This document shows positions 46,740 through 55,910 of a stretch of 56,623 nt of DNA, piece by piece; positions within the stretch are counted from its first letter, which is position 1; every line of letters begins with the position of its first letter. The notes beneath the pieces are model-generated. The model was given only the letters and a program-made list of their open reading frames with translations. It did no database searches and was not told the DNA's origin. The stretch is taken from assembly GCA_016192065.1 (NCBI GenBank), contig JACPUX010000026.1, positions 1 to 56,623 of the forward strand, in the 5' to 3' direction. The position numbers were made by a program, and so were the translations under genes. Source of the DNA: Betaproteobacteria bacterium (GTDB taxonomy: Bacteria > Pseudomonadota > Gammaproteobacteria > Burkholderiales > Casimicrobiaceae).

Positions 46740-46796
46740 GGCCTGGGTCTACCGCTCTGGCGCGGCGCGCGGGAGGCGCGCGCCAACGTGAAAAAT

Positions 46797-47396
46797 TCAA
46801 CTGATTCCGAAAACGCCGCGTTCCACGAGATCGATCAGGCTGTGGATGACCTTGATGTGCAGTTCCTGCACCCGGTCGGCATAACGCCCCGCGGGCGTGC
46901 AAATGGCGACATCGGCCAAGGCATTGAGGGGCGCGTCTTCGCGGCCGGTGAGCACGATCACCTTGAGGCCGCGCGCCCGGGCGGCATCGACCGCGCGCAG
47001 CACGTTCTTGCTGGTGCCGCTGGTGCTGATACCGACCAGGACGTCGCCCGCGCGCCCCTGAGCGGCGATGAAGCGGGCGAAGACCTGATCGTAGCCGTAG
47101 TCGTTGGCCACACAGGACAAATGCCCCGGATCGCTGATCGCCATGGCGCCCAAGGCCGCGCGGTCTTCGCGAAAACGCCCGGAAAGCTCCTCGGCCAAAT
47201 GCATGGCGTCGCACATCGAGCCGCCGTTGCCGCAGGTGTACACCTTGCCGCCTTGTTGGAAGGTCCCGACCAAAAGCGCTCCGGCCCGGACGATCGACGC
47301 CAGTGCCGGCGCATTGGCACGCAACGCGGCCAGGGCCGCCGCGGCTTCATCGAGATGCGTGGCGACGATGGCGGTGTGGGCTTCGGGCGTGCTCAA
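46797..47396 (-). CDS. gmhA: Phosphoheptose isomerase
   Basis: A 199-residue SIS isomerase converting sedoheptulose-7-phosphate to heptose-7-phosphate, the first step to ADP-heptose for LPS. Motifs are [22 protein letters not shown] (active-site region), [23 protein letters not shown] and [15 protein letters not shown]. The start is TTG, overlapping the carA stop as TTGA, so it is translationally coupled to carA. It interrupts the carAB pair. Confidence 0.88.
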   Translation of the reverse strand: MSTPEAHTAIVATHLDEAAAALAALRANAPALASIVRAGALLVGTFQQGGKVYTCGNGGSMCDAMHLAEELSGRFREDRAALGAMAISDPGHLSCVANDYGYDQVFARFIAAQGRAGDVLVGISTSGTSKNVLRAVDAARARGLKVIVLTGREDAPLNALADVAICTPAGRYADRVQELHIKVIHSLIDLVERGVFGIS

Positions 47397-48532
47397 CGCG
47401 CCTCCATCAACTTGATAAAGCGGTCGAAGAGGTGGCCGACATCATGCGGGCCGGGGCTCGCCTCAGGGTGGCCCTGGAAGCTGAACGCCGGGCGGTCAGT
47501 GCGGGCCACGCCCTGCAAGCTGCCGTCGAACAGCGACACATGCGTGACGCGCAGGTTCGCCGGCAAGCTCGCCGCATCGACGGCAAAGCCGTGGTTCTGC
47601 GAAGTGATCAGCACTTGGCGCGTGTCCTGGTCCTGCACCGGATGATTAGCGCCGTGGTGGCCGAATTTCATCTTCACCGTGCGCGCGCCGCTGGCCAGCC
47701 CCAGCAACTGGTGGCCGAGACAGATACCGAAAGTGGGCACGCCGGCATCCACCAGTTCGCGAATCGCGGCGATGGCGTAGGTGCAGGGCTCGGGGTCACC
47801 GGGGCCGTTGGAAAGAAAGATCCCGTCCGGCTGCATCGCCAGCACTTGTGCCGCGGGCGTTTCGGCCGGTACCACGGTGAGGCGACAGCCGCGCTCGCCG
47901 AGCATGCGCAGGATGTTGTGCTTGACGCCGAAATCGTAAGCGACCACATGAAAGCGCGTAGCGCCCGCCGCGCGGTAGCCTTGGCCCAGCATCCAGGTGC
48001 TGGCATTCCAGGCGTAGGGCTGTTGGCAGCTCACCACCCGCGCCAGATCGAGCCCGGACATCGAAGGCGCGGCCCGTGCCGCGTTGATCGCCGCTTCGGC
48101 ATCGACCTCTCCGGCCATCAGGCAGCCGTTCTGGGCGCCTTTTTCGCGCAAGATGCGGGTGAGCTTGCGGGTGTCGAGATCGGCGATGCCCACCACGTTT
48201 TGCTCGCGCAAGTAGCTGCCTAAGTCCTGAGTGCTGCGCCAGTTCGAGGCCAGGCGCGGCAGGTCGCGAATCACCAGGCCCGCGGCGTGAATGGTCTTGG
48301 CCTCCCAGTCCTCGGGGTTCACCCCGGTATTGCCGATGTGCGGATAGGTGAGGGTGATGATCTGCCGGCAATAGGACGGATCGGTGAGGATTTCCTGGTA
48401 GCCGCTCATCGCGGTGTTGAACACCACCTCGCCCGCGCTTTGCCCCAAGGCGCCGATCGCGCGGCCCTGGAACACCGTTCCATCGGCCAGGGCGAGCAGG
48501 GCGGGGGCAGACTGCGGGGCGAGCAAAGACAC
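47393..48532 (-). CDS. carA: Carbamoyl-phosphate synthase small subunit
   Basis: A 379-residue glutaminase subunit with the nucleophile Cys in FGICLGHQ and catalytic His in the [12 protein letters not shown] segment. A GTG start at 48532 fits the family length and has GGAG 7 bp upstream; longer frames read into the promoter. Transcribed from the promoter at 48611-48639 through a leader with a strong hairpin. Confidence 0.95.
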   Translation of the reverse strand: MSLLAPQSAPALLALADGTVFQGRAIGALGQSAGEVVFNTAMSGYQEILTDPSYCRQIITLTYPHIGNTGVNPEDWEAKTIHAAGLVIRDLPRLASNWRSTQDLGSYLREQNVVGIADLDTRKLTRILREKGAQNGCLMAGEVDAEAAINAARAAPSMSGLDLARVVSCQQPYAWNASTWMLGQGYRAAGATRFHVVAYDFGVKHNILRMLGERGCRLTVVPAETPAAQVLAMQPDGIFLSNGPGDPEPCTYAIAAIRELVDAGVPTFGICLGHQLLGLASGARTVKMKFGHHGANHPVQDQDTRQVLITSQNHGFAVDAASLPANLRVTHVSLFDGSLQGVARTDRPAFSFQGHPEASPGPHDVGHLFDRFIKLMEAR

Positions 48533-48565
48533 GCGGGAACTCCAGGAGGATGGGCAGATGTGGAA

Positions 48566-48594
48566 AGCGGGGCTGGCTTTTGGCCAACCCCGCT
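48566..48594 (-). promoter_or_regulatory. Hairpin in the carA leader
   Basis: On the minus strand AGCGGGGTTGGC pairs with GCCAGCCCCGCT (12 bp, one G-U pair, 5-nt loop) and is followed by TT. It starts about 10 nt into the predicted transcript and ends 33 nt before the GTG. The T-run is too short for a full terminator, so a pausing or attenuation role is only possible. Confidence 0.55.
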
Positions 48595-48610
48595 CTGGAA
48601 TGAGCGGCAG

Positions 48611-48639
48611 ATTATACCCCAGGCAGGGGGGGGGTTCAA
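48611..48639 (-). promoter_or_regulatory. Sigma-70 promoter of carA
   Basis: Minus strand: -35 TTGAAC (48639-48634), 17-bp spacer, perfect -10 TATAAT (48616-48611). The predicted start is near 48604, giving a 71-nt leader. Confidence 0.75.
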
Positions 48640-48756
48640 CGGCGAGGCGCGCGAGCGACCGCCGAGCGACGGTGCGCGTTTCGGCGGAATTCCAACTGTC
48701 GTCCCGATGGCGCTGACCTTCGTGACGGCACAGGGCACTCCCATGCCGCCGCCCAA

Positions 48757-48796
48757 CTCCTTCCCCCCCGATGGGGGAAGGCGGGGATGGGGGTGG
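48757..48796. repeat. Extragenic palindrome upstream of carA
   Basis: CTTCCCCC/GGGGGAAG (48760-48767 with 48773-48780) followed by GCGGGGATGGGGGTGG. This is the form of a widespread intergenic palindrome. The interval 48640-48900 holds no gene. Confidence 0.5.
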
Positions 48797-48900
48797 AAGA
48801 CCAACGCCGTGCCCCGGTGGATGTCCGACACTCGCGGCAAAGGACCGTCCGGGCCTTCGCCGCCGCACAGCGAAGGATCGAGGGAAAGCGGCAGCCCTGC

Positions 48901-49206
48901 TCAGGCCGCCCGCACCATCGGCTCCATTCCGGCGCGTATGGTCCTCGCGATCGACGTTTCGGCAACGCGCAAACCGAACTGCGTCTGCAGATTCAGCCAG
49001 GTTTGCGCGTCGCCCCCGAAAAATCGCGCCAAACGCAAAGCGGTATCGGCGGTGACGCCGCGGCGCCACAAAAAGATGTCGTTGATGCGCGAAGCCGGCA
49101 CGTGCAGGTGTTTCGCCAGGGCGTTGACACTCATGGCAAGAGGGCGCAGATAGTCTTCGCACAAGATTTCTCCGGGGTGCACCGGGCGCATTCCGTTCTT
49201 CAACAT
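48901..49206 (-). CDS. HigA-family antitoxin (orphan)
   Basis: A 101-residue XRE-type repressor of the HigA group: [10 protein letters not shown], then a helix-turn-helix ([20 protein letters not shown]) and the [23 protein letters not shown] tail. Antitoxins of this type normally sit directly after a HigB (RelE-like) gene. Here only 27 bp separate it from an unrelated gene upstream, and no toxin is present. Confidence 0.85.
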   Translation of the reverse strand: MLKNGMRPVHPGEILCEDYLRPLAMSVNALAKHLHVPASRINDIFLWRRGVTADTALRLARFFGGDAQTWLNLQTQFGLRVAETSIARTIRAGMEPMVRAA

Positions 49207-49233
49207 TGCATTAGCTCGTGAATTTCGCCCTCG

Positions 49234-50196
49234 CTAGCGAGTCACCCCAGCGCGACCATTCTCCAGGGCATCAAGGGCATGATGCAAGGCCTCCGAGCGA
49301 CCCTCCTTGGGCCATCCCGAAATGTGGGCGACGACCTTGCCATCGCGCAGGAAAAAGAATTGCGGCGTGGCGGCTTTTTCGACGAAGAGCCATTCCTCGA
49401 TCCGGTGCATGAGCCTCAACTCCATCATGGCATGGGCGGCATTCCACGCCTGCAAGTCGCGAAACTCCAATTGACCCTCTGGGAGCACCAGCCATTGGGT
49501 GAGCGGCGCAAGGCGCGCCGCCAGGCGCGGGTCGGCGGCGATGCCCCGCAGCGCGGCTTGGGAGAAGTGGCAGCCCAAGCCGGCGATCATAATCACCTGC
49601 GCACCGGCAAGCTCTTTAGCAGCGCGCCTTTCCAGCGTGTCAGGAGTTTTGCCAACGACCCACACCGAAGGCGACGCGCCGGGGCCCAAACGGTCGATGA
49701 TGATGGGGAGGAATTCCCGCGCGCCCACTTCCATGCGCGCTTGCCATGCTTGGGCGGCGGCGAATTGTCGCGCGCGCACTAGCACGCCGTAAACCTGTTG
49801 CAGTTCCGTCACGGTGAGCGACGGAGCGACTTGCTTGGAGTCTGCGAAAGCGCGCAAGGCCAACGCGTGCTCGGCAGCTTGCGTGGTGAAGGCCAGGAGA
49901 TGCAAGGCCTCGAAGACAACGCGCTGTGTGGTAGGGTCGCTAGTCGTCGGCGAGCCTTCATTCAGTGCTTCGTGTAGACGAAGTCGCGAGAATTCGCTTT
50001 GGGCAAGCGCTCGCAGTTCGCGGTGCGGCTTCTTGGGCCAGGCACTCTTCATCGTGGCCAAGAAGTCGCGGCTTCGGTCAGCCAGGGGTGCAGCGCTTGG
50101 TGGCGCATCGGCCCGGACCGGCAAGGCGAGCACACAGCAATACGAGGCGAGAATCAAACGATGGATCAGGCGCATGGCGGTTGTTGGTGTGATCAT
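49234..50196 (-). CDS. Exported protein with thioredoxin-like C-terminal half
   Basis: A 320-residue protein with a signal peptide (RLIHRLILASYCCVLALPVRADA). The first half is helical. The second half (about 185-310) resembles a thioredoxin fold: VIMIAGLGCHFSQAAL at the usual active-site position with a single Cys, then AATPQFFFLRDGKVVAHISGWP with the cis-Pro loop. With one Cys, disulfide exchange of the CxxC type is not possible. The start at 50196 or the ATG seven codons later both fit. I do not recognise a family name. Confidence 0.65.
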   Translation of the reverse strand: MITPTTAMRLIHRLILASYCCVLALPVRADAPPSAAPLADRSRDFLATMKSAWPKKPHRELRALAQSEFSRLRLHEALNEGSPTTSDPTTQRVVFEALHLLAFTTQAAEHALALRAFADSKQVAPSLTVTELQQVYGVLVRARQFAAAQAWQARMEVGAREFLPIIIDRLGPGASPSVWVVGKTPDTLERRAAKELAGAQVIMIAGLGCHFSQAALRGIAADPRLAARLAPLTQWLVLPEGQLEFRDLQAWNAAHAMMELRLMHRIEEWLFVEKAATPQFFFLRDGKVVAHISGWPKEGRSEALHHALDALENGRAGVTR

Positions 50197-50302
50197 GAGT
50201 CAGAGGGGAAACCATCGAGTCCTGGGCAACGGGTGCGGGTGATCGCCAGTCGCGGTGAGGTGGGGTAGCTCGATTGGATGCCAACCGCGTCTTCCGGTTC
50301 CC

Positions 50303-50810
50303 TCACCGACACAGTTGCACGCCAGGCGGCGTAGCGGTTGCCGGGCCAATCCCAAAATACCCGTCATATTCGAGTCCGCCGGAGATACTCGGCTCGATGC
50401 TCAACTTGCCATAGCGCAGCGTCTCGGGATCAAACCCGCCGTCACGACAATCGTCCAGGTTGTGAACGCCTCGCTTTCCGCCGAAGATCCCCCAATGCGT
50501 TCCACCCAACGCGACCATGTTGAGGAACACGGGCGCATACCGATCCAGGAGCGAGATCGCCAGAACGATGTTGCGCCCGCCATGCGCCAGCGGCTGCTTG
50601 GCCGCATGGAGGTTGCCAGCCACCGCAAGCGCCCAGGCCTATCGCTTTTTGGTCGAGCTGGCGGGCGATGTTGTCGGCGTGTTCCTGATCCGCGCTACCC
50701 GCGAAGGCGGCAAGCTCGACCGGGTGCCCGTTACGCAGCATCGCCCGGACGAAGTCGATCAATTCGAACATCGCCACCGTGGTTCGGCCGTCTTGCCCGC
50801 TGCGCGTCCA
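50303..50810 (-). pseudogene. Broken gene, 5'-truncated and frameshifted
   Basis: Two overlapping frames give one protein-like sequence. The upstream frame reads WTRSGQDGRTTVAMFELIDF and on to ADNIARQLDQK after a TAA at 50811-50813. The downstream frame reads LAVAGNLHAAKQPLAHGGR and on to a normal stop at 50303. The switch falls near a run of five A (minus strand, about 50644-50650). The GNLHA segment and DGRT...AM helix recall ChaN/Tiki or erythromycin-esterase-like folds, but I cannot name the family with certainty. It lies directly after the esterase-like gene. Confidence 0.6.
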
Positions 50811-50862
50811 TTATCTGGGCGCATGGCCGCGTGCGACCCCGACCAGAGCCTCGTGGCGCATT

Positions 50863-52782
50863 TCAAGGAGTTCTCCGCAGTGCCGTGGTCGGCTGTGCGG
50901 TCGGGAAATACAGCAGCGTGTCGAAGGACTCCAGCACCGCCATACGGTGCAAGGCACCCTCTTCCGGGTTGTACATGGCGCCGATGTTTTGATGGAGTTG
51001 CCCGCGATTGAGCCAGGCGGCAATTGGGGAATTTCTGGGCAGCGCGTCGAGCGGCCAATAACTGTCCGAGGCCGCAAGCGCGTGCAGGGCACGCTCCAGA
51101 GTGGGGACTGGGGAATTTGCCATATCCCCGATCCTCTGCACGCGCAAGCCTTCGCTGTGATGGACGGCACGTACCACACCACCGCCGTAGAGCGTTCCGA
51201 TGGCCATGTAGCTCGAACCGAGAGCCTTCTTGACCACTTCCCCGAGGCTGGGCGAACCGTCGTTCGCACCAAAGGTGATATGGCCGTTGTGGGCCAAGAC
51301 TATGGCTTTCGCCGCGGGGCGTACATCGAGGGCTCGCAGCAGTCCGGCTGCCATAACAGCATCGCGCGCTCCCAAGGGATCGTCAGCGTAACTCCAGCGC
51401 AAGTACTCGCGCAGATACCGCAGGTCTTCAAGCGCGGGCGCAAGGGCTGGGGTTGCCAGCGCCGCGACTTCCAACTCCTTGCCGAGATCCATCAGAACGG
51501 CACCGAGCTCCCGAGCTTTGGGGGCATCGAGTTGCTCTTCCAGCTGCATGCCCGAAAGGGAGAATAGGTCCAGGGGCTTGCGGTATTTCTCGTACAGCGC
51601 CGCTTGCTGCTTCTTCAGTGCCGCCATGAGATCGGCGTAGGCAAAGTAGTGAAGGACGACATCGAGGCCGACGACTTGAATGCGCTCCGCCGCGCCGCGG
51701 CGCCGGTTTTCCTGGGCCAGTTCGCGCAGCAAGGCGGTGAACTCCTCAGTCGCAAAGACCCAGTCCGGGAGCTTTGAAAGCGCAAGCTCTAGCGCCTTCT
51801 CGTCGCCCCTTGCAAGCGCTGCGTCCACGGCCCGCGCGGCGTAAGCATCGGTTTCCACGGCCAGGATGCGAAAGTCGAGAGGTACGGCGCCCTCGGCGAA
51901 AAAGCGACGCAGCAGCTTGAGCCCGTTTGCGCTGCCGTGACTGTTTTCTCCCAGAGCGACCACGCGATAGCGCGCCCATTGCGCCGCAATCCGTCGACCG
52001 AACTGCGGGTGATCGACCGGCTGCAAGTAGCGCTTCAGTTGCGGCGGCGCGGCCACGGAGCCACCGCCCGACCACACCTCGAGTTTGGAGGTTGGTGCTT
52101 CGGGGAAGGCCAGCACGTTGGAGGGGCCGATGCGATAGTTTGAATGCTCGGCCTGTGCGGTGTATTCACCGGGCGGAAGGCAAACCCTTGGCTTCTCGGC
52201 CTTGGTCTCGATCACGAACTGTTTGGGCGGCGAAGTGAACAGACGCACCGGGAACTGGTAGCTCGGCAGGCGTGTGGCTCGTGTACCGCGCTGAATCATC
52301 TCGATGCGCACCGGGTGATCGCAATGCGTCAAACGCAGCAGGGTTTTGGTTTTGCGGTCGGTCACGGGTGCCTCGGCATAGCCGGCGGGCGTGCTGACGC
52401 TGAGCACGAGCGTTTCACCCGGGTTACGGGTGCCGATCGCGAACGCGCCATCGCGCCCCGTGCGCGTTGTTTCAAACGGCAACATGCTGGAACCGGCCGA
52501 ACGCTGCGCCGGGTCGAACAGTGAAACCAGGGCGTGGGCCACGGGGGCCCCCTGCGCGTCGATGACTTGGCCGCTAAGGCTCCGGGTGGCCGCAAAGGTT
52601 TTGGAGCAGGGGAGAAAACCCGTCAGCCCGATGGCCAAAATCAAGCCAGCGCTGCTCAAGATGCGACGGCCGCGTTGCCATGGACAGGTCGGGGGTTCGG
52701 CCGAGGGCGCGTTACGGTGCGTAGGTAATCCGCGCGAAGACTCGCTCGAATCCGCCATTGCGAAACAAAATGTCCACCCCAT
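50863..52782 (-). CDS. Erythromycin-esterase-like protein with N-terminal beta-sandwich
   Basis: About 639 residues. A membrane/signal segment (RRILSSAGLILAIGLTGFLP) is followed by a carboxypeptidase-regulatory-like beta-sandwich (SLSGQVIDAQGAPVAHALVSL). The EreA-type domain covers about 250-620, with VVALGENSHGSANG, LAVETDAYAARAVD and IVLAHNGHITFG, where the His and Glu residues of the Ere catalytic site sit. The natural substrate is unknown; macrolide resistance should not be assumed. ATG at 52782 has GGGAGG 9 bp upstream; 52758 and 52809 are alternatives. Confidence 0.8.
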   Translation of the reverse strand: MGWTFCFAMADSSESSRGLPTHRNAPSAEPPTCPWQRGRRILSSAGLILAIGLTGFLPCSKTFAATRSLSGQVIDAQGAPVAHALVSLFDPAQRSAGSSMLPFETTRTGRDGAFAIGTRNPGETLVLSVSTPAGYAEAPVTDRKTKTLLRLTHCDHPVRIEMIQRGTRATRLPSYQFPVRLFTSPPKQFVIETKAEKPRVCLPPGEYTAQAEHSNYRIGPSNVLAFPEAPTSKLEVWSGGGSVAAPPQLKRYLQPVDHPQFGRRIAAQWARYRVVALGENSHGSANGLKLLRRFFAEGAVPLDFRILAVETDAYAARAVDAALARGDEKALELALSKLPDWVFATEEFTALLRELAQENRRRGAAERIQVVGLDVVLHYFAYADLMAALKKQQAALYEKYRKPLDLFSLSGMQLEEQLDAPKARELGAVLMDLGKELEVAALATPALAPALEDLRYLREYLRWSYADDPLGARDAVMAAGLLRALDVRPAAKAIVLAHNGHITFGANDGSPSLGEVVKKALGSSYMAIGTLYGGGVVRAVHHSEGLRVQRIGDMANSPVPTLERALHALAASDSYWPLDALPRNSPIAAWLNRGQLHQNIGAMYNPEEGALHRMAVLESFDTLLYFPTAQPTTALRRTP

Positions 52783-52984
52783 AGGGCAATAACCTCCCTG
52801 GTTTGTCATTGGCGAAGGCGCCGGGCCACGATTCGGCCACCACCCATAGAACGCAAATGGTGACCAAAGCGCGAAAAGACAAGGCCGCGACCCATCGAAA
52901 GATCAGTGTCCTGCGACCCGGGTGGTAGCGGAACGCTTGCGGGCAACGCCGAAAAGATAGACCAAGGAACCTGTAATCGGTCAC
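52712..52984 (-). CDS. Small membrane protein between M48 peptidase and esterase-like gene
   Basis: A 90-residue frame starting with GTG that overlaps the M48 stop as GTGA, which suggests translational coupling. It has a basic N-terminus, one membrane helix (FRWVAALSFRALVTICVLWVV) and an external tail (LPYGVDILFRNGGFERVFARITYAP). Its 3' end overlaps the start region of the next gene in another frame. I know no family for it; conservation would be needed to prove it. Confidence 0.5.
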   Translation of the reverse strand: MTDYRFLGLSFRRCPQAFRYHPGRRTLIFRWVAALSFRALVTICVLWVVAESWPGAFANDKPGRLLPYGVDILFRNGGFERVFARITYAP

Positions 52985-54021
52985 CGATCGGAACTCACAG
53001 CAGCCTTCCCCTTCGCGGCCTCGATGCGCTCCCCGATGCCCGGGTGGCTGCTCAGGAACCCACTGCGCTTTTCGTCGGCGCCGGTTTTGGCGGCAAGCAG
53101 GCGCAGCGCATCGGCAAGGTCATCCGAAGACCGCCCCGTCTTCTCCAGCAAGCGCTGCGCGAACTCATCGGCCTCGCGTTCGGCGTCGCGGGAATGACCG
53201 GCCGTGATAACTTCTTTTGCAAAGCGCTCGGCCATCTTTTGCGCCATATCCGGGTCGGGCAACACAAAGACGAACAGCAATCCCAAACCGGCGTGGCGCA
53301 AGTACGTTCGCAAGCCGTGTTTGGCGTGCAGATGTCCGAGTTCATGCGCCACCACAGCATCGAGGCGCGGCGAATCGCCCAATAAGGCGACCAGCTCATC
53401 GGTGAGGATCACCACACCCCCCGGCACCGCGAGCGCGTTAGCGCCAACCCGGTTGCCTTTGCGAAACTCAACCGAAAGTCCGCGGATCTCGGTCGAGCGG
53501 GCAATTTCACTGATTCGCTGGGTGATGCGCGCACGTTCTGCTTCGGATAACTCGCTGGGCGCAAAGTGGGCGCCATCGATGGCGCGCAGAGCTTCTGCGC
53601 CGAGGCTCTTCTCAATCTTCGGTGGCAGATGCACGCTGACCCAGTCCGCCGCGGGCGGCAGAACCCAGCCCACGAGAAATACCACCGTCGTTAACCACAA
53701 AAACAGCGCGACCATCAGCGCTGGGGTGGTCGCCAAGGTGCGACGCAGGAGCGTCTCTTGGGGCGGCTGGAGTCCGAGTTCGACGGCGAACTCGCGACTG
53801 GGCAGGAGCAACTGCCCGCCATCCGGCGTGCGCAGAATCGGCCGCGGCGCATCGCATCCGCCCAGCCATTCGAGTTTCGGTCGTGCCACCCGCAGCACGG
53901 CGCCGCCCTGCGGCAAGATGAGCAGGCTCTCCCCTTCGGAGCGCAGCTCGGCCGACCAGGCACGTGAACTTTGGCCATCGAACCACAGTGCCTTGGGAGG
54001 CTGCTCGTCCACGGGATTCAT
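52981..54021 (-). CDS. M48-family membrane metallopeptidase
   Basis: A 346-residue protein with an N-terminal soluble part, a membrane helix (101-121) and an M48 domain. Zinc site HELGH at 226-230, third ligand Glu in SRDAEREADEFA near 278. It resembles HtpX/Oma1-like housekeeping peptidases that process damaged membrane proteins. It overlaps the upstream yjgN-like gene by ATGA and the downstream small gene by GTGA. YjgN-M48 pairs are common in Proteobacteria. Confidence 0.9.
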   Translation of the reverse strand: MNPVDEQPPKALWFDGQSSRAWSAELRSEGESLLILPQGGAVLRVARPKLEWLGGCDAPRPILRTPDGGQLLLPSREFAVELGLQPPQETLLRRTLATTPALMVALFLWLTTVVFLVGWVLPPAADWVSVHLPPKIEKSLGAEALRAIDGAHFAPSELSEAERARITQRISEIARSTEIRGLSVEFRKGNRVGANALAVPGGVVILTDELVALLGDSPRLDAVVAHELGHLHAKHGLRTYLRHAGLGLLFVFVLPDPDMAQKMAERFAKEVITAGHSRDAEREADEFAQRLLEKTGRSSDDLADALRLLAAKTGADEKRSGFLSSHPGIGERIEAAKGKAAVSSDR

Positions 54022-55229
54022 AGCGACAAATCCAAACCCAAGCCCTCGGAAAGCGATTCGCCGACCGCACTTTCGTTGCGGGTGGGTGACTTGAAGAACT
54101 CATCGAGGCTGCCGTCGACGTAGATCGTGACGGCCTGCAGACGCGCTTCGCGCACCTTGATTTGGCACCAGGGCGCGGCGAGTCCCAGCGTGGCCACCGT
54201 GAGCAGGGCGTTGCGCAGAAACAACCGGGCGTGGGTTTCGAGGGACAAGGCGCTGCGAAAGCGCAAGCGGTCGGCTAGGCACAGGCGATGCAAAATCAAG
54301 TTGAAGCCGCGTGCCCCGACGTAGCCGCTTGCGAGAGCAACGTAAATCAATAGAACCACCGTGGTCATGGCGCCACCGAACTCTGGACCCAGGCGCGGTG
54401 CAATCAGCCCGCAAACGACGACGCCACCCAACAGCAGTTTCATGAAGCGTCGTCCACCCACGCGGTAATGGAGCGCATTGATGTCCCGTGGTTTCGCGCC
54501 CAGGGTGACTCGCGCGTCGCCAAGCCGCAGGCCGTCGAACTTCAGGCAGACGATCGCGGCGGCTGTCCACGGGAAAAGCAGCGCGTAGATCAGTAGCGGC
54601 ACCCAGTATTCCCAAACTTCGGAAAGCCGATTGGTGCCCAGTTGGCCCAGTGCCCAGAACGCAAGCGCGGATGCCGGCCAAACCAGCAAGGGATACACTG
54701 CTTTGGCCGCTTGGCGAAAGGATCCGGTGAAGTGAAAGTGCAAGCCGCGCCAACTATGGTTGCGGGCATTAAATGCCAGCGTGCTCAGTACAAACCATGG
54801 TGCGGCCAGTATCATCACAATAACGACAGCTGGCCTGGCCCAAGGGAACAAGGTCTGCAAGCCCCAGGCGACGCCCAGAATGGCAAAGGCCAGCAAGCGC
54901 CCATACAGAATAGGCAGAGGGCGTCCTTCGTAGACCAGCGGCACGCCATCGATCAAAGTGTGCGAGGCGAGGTATTGCCTCTGCCTCACCTTGGCCCAGG
55001 CCGAATAGATCCCCAGGGTCAACAAAGAGAGAATGCGGTTCACATACCATATGCGTGCATACTCACCTGCTGAGCCGATGAATTCGATTTTCGCCGCCCG
55101 CCCGGCGGGCGGCGCAGGGGTCTGCTCTGAGTCGGCGAGGGCGTCAGGCACGTCACCGAGTTCGCCAGTCGGGTCGCCGCCGCCGGGAAGGGGGGCAGCG
55201 CGCACCGGCGGGGAATTTAGGGGGCTCAT
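54018..55229 (-). CDS. YjgN/DUF898 family inner-membrane protein
   Basis: A 403-residue polytopic protein with the DUF898 opening IEFIGSAGEYARIWYVNRIL, then SLLTLGIYSAWAKVRQRQYL, repeated in the second half as INALHYRVGGRRFMKLLL and LATLGLAAPWCQIKVREARL. Six or more helices. A ~45-residue Pro/Gly/Asp-rich N-tail is extra. Function is unknown; the family often pairs with an M48 peptidase, as here. ATG at 55229 preferred to a TTG at 55244. Confidence 0.85.
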   Translation of the reverse strand: MSPLNSPPVRAAPLPGGGDPTGELGDVPDALADSEQTPAPPAGRAAKIEFIGSAGEYARIWYVNRILSLLTLGIYSAWAKVRQRQYLASHTLIDGVPLVYEGRPLPILYGRLLAFAILGVAWGLQTLFPWARPAVVIVMILAAPWFVLSTLAFNARNHSWRGLHFHFTGSFRQAAKAVYPLLVWPASALAFWALGQLGTNRLSEVWEYWVPLLIYALLFPWTAAAIVCLKFDGLRLGDARVTLGAKPRDINALHYRVGGRRFMKLLLGGVVVCGLIAPRLGPEFGGAMTTVVLLIYVALASGYVGARGFNLILHRLCLADRLRFRSALSLETHARLFLRNALLTVATLGLAAPWCQIKVREARLQAVTIYVDGSLDEFFKSPTRNESAVGESLSEGLGLDLSL

Positions 55230-55910
55230 GGAGGACAAAGGCAATAGTCCGGTTCTGCTGTTCTTGGTTGCGCTCAGGCGGGCTCAGGAATCGGACTTGG
55301 TGCGACCGTTGTTCCGGTCACGCCCGCGCCGATCAGCACGGCAACATGTCTTTCAGTGCCTGTAGTGGGGTCATGTTGCGTCGGGAGCGGCTGGCGAACT
55401 TGCGTGCGGGCGGTAGGTTGCGATAGGCCATCAGGGGACCTGATTCGCACGGGCGGCCATCTGTGGAAGCTCTGAAATTGGGAAGGCGACGATCGTGACG
55501 ACCATCCCGAACTTCGCACCCGAAACGAAGCTCGGGGCAGGTACATCGAATCAAAACCCGGACCGTTCCTGAGCGTCGTTGTCGTCAGTACCCAAAGTGT
55601 CTCCAAAGACCGCGTCAGCAAATCCTTGAAAGCAGAAAGCCGAAGTGCACGAGAATGATCCTACATGCGCCGCCACGCAGCTATCGGCCGAACGGCCGAT
55701 TGACGCGGGTGAAGCGGTGTGGTAGCCGCGCATGCAAACGCGTTTTTGTGGAGCGCGTGCGGGTTCCGGCGCCGCCGTTCTCCCGCAGGCGGATGAGCTC
55801 GGAGACCCCGAATCAGCGGTATCGAATCCCTCCCCTGCTAGGCATGCCGCGCGCGCCGATTCAAGTCCTCGCCAATTCGCGTTGGCATCCCGTCCCTTCG
55901 CATCGGTGAG
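55230..55910. other. Gene-poor stretch, possible transposase debris
   Basis: A 681-bp interval with short, non-conserved frames only. A minus-strand frame at 55333-55554 ends TPLQALKDMLPC, reminiscent of the TPxQALK ending of some IS481/IS3-like transposases, but the rest does not support it. The composition is less GC-biased than the core genome. No promoter for yjgN was identified with confidence. Confidence 0.3.

Noticed and set aside
50863..52782. Macrolide-resistance esterase
   Set aside because: The fold is erythromycin-esterase-like, but the exported multi-domain form in a housekeeping-like operon gives no support for an antibiotic substrate.
55800..55880. tRNA-like T-arm sequences (GGTATCGAATCC, GATTCAAGTCC)
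   Set aside because: No matching acceptor stem, D arm or anticodon arm can be folded around them.
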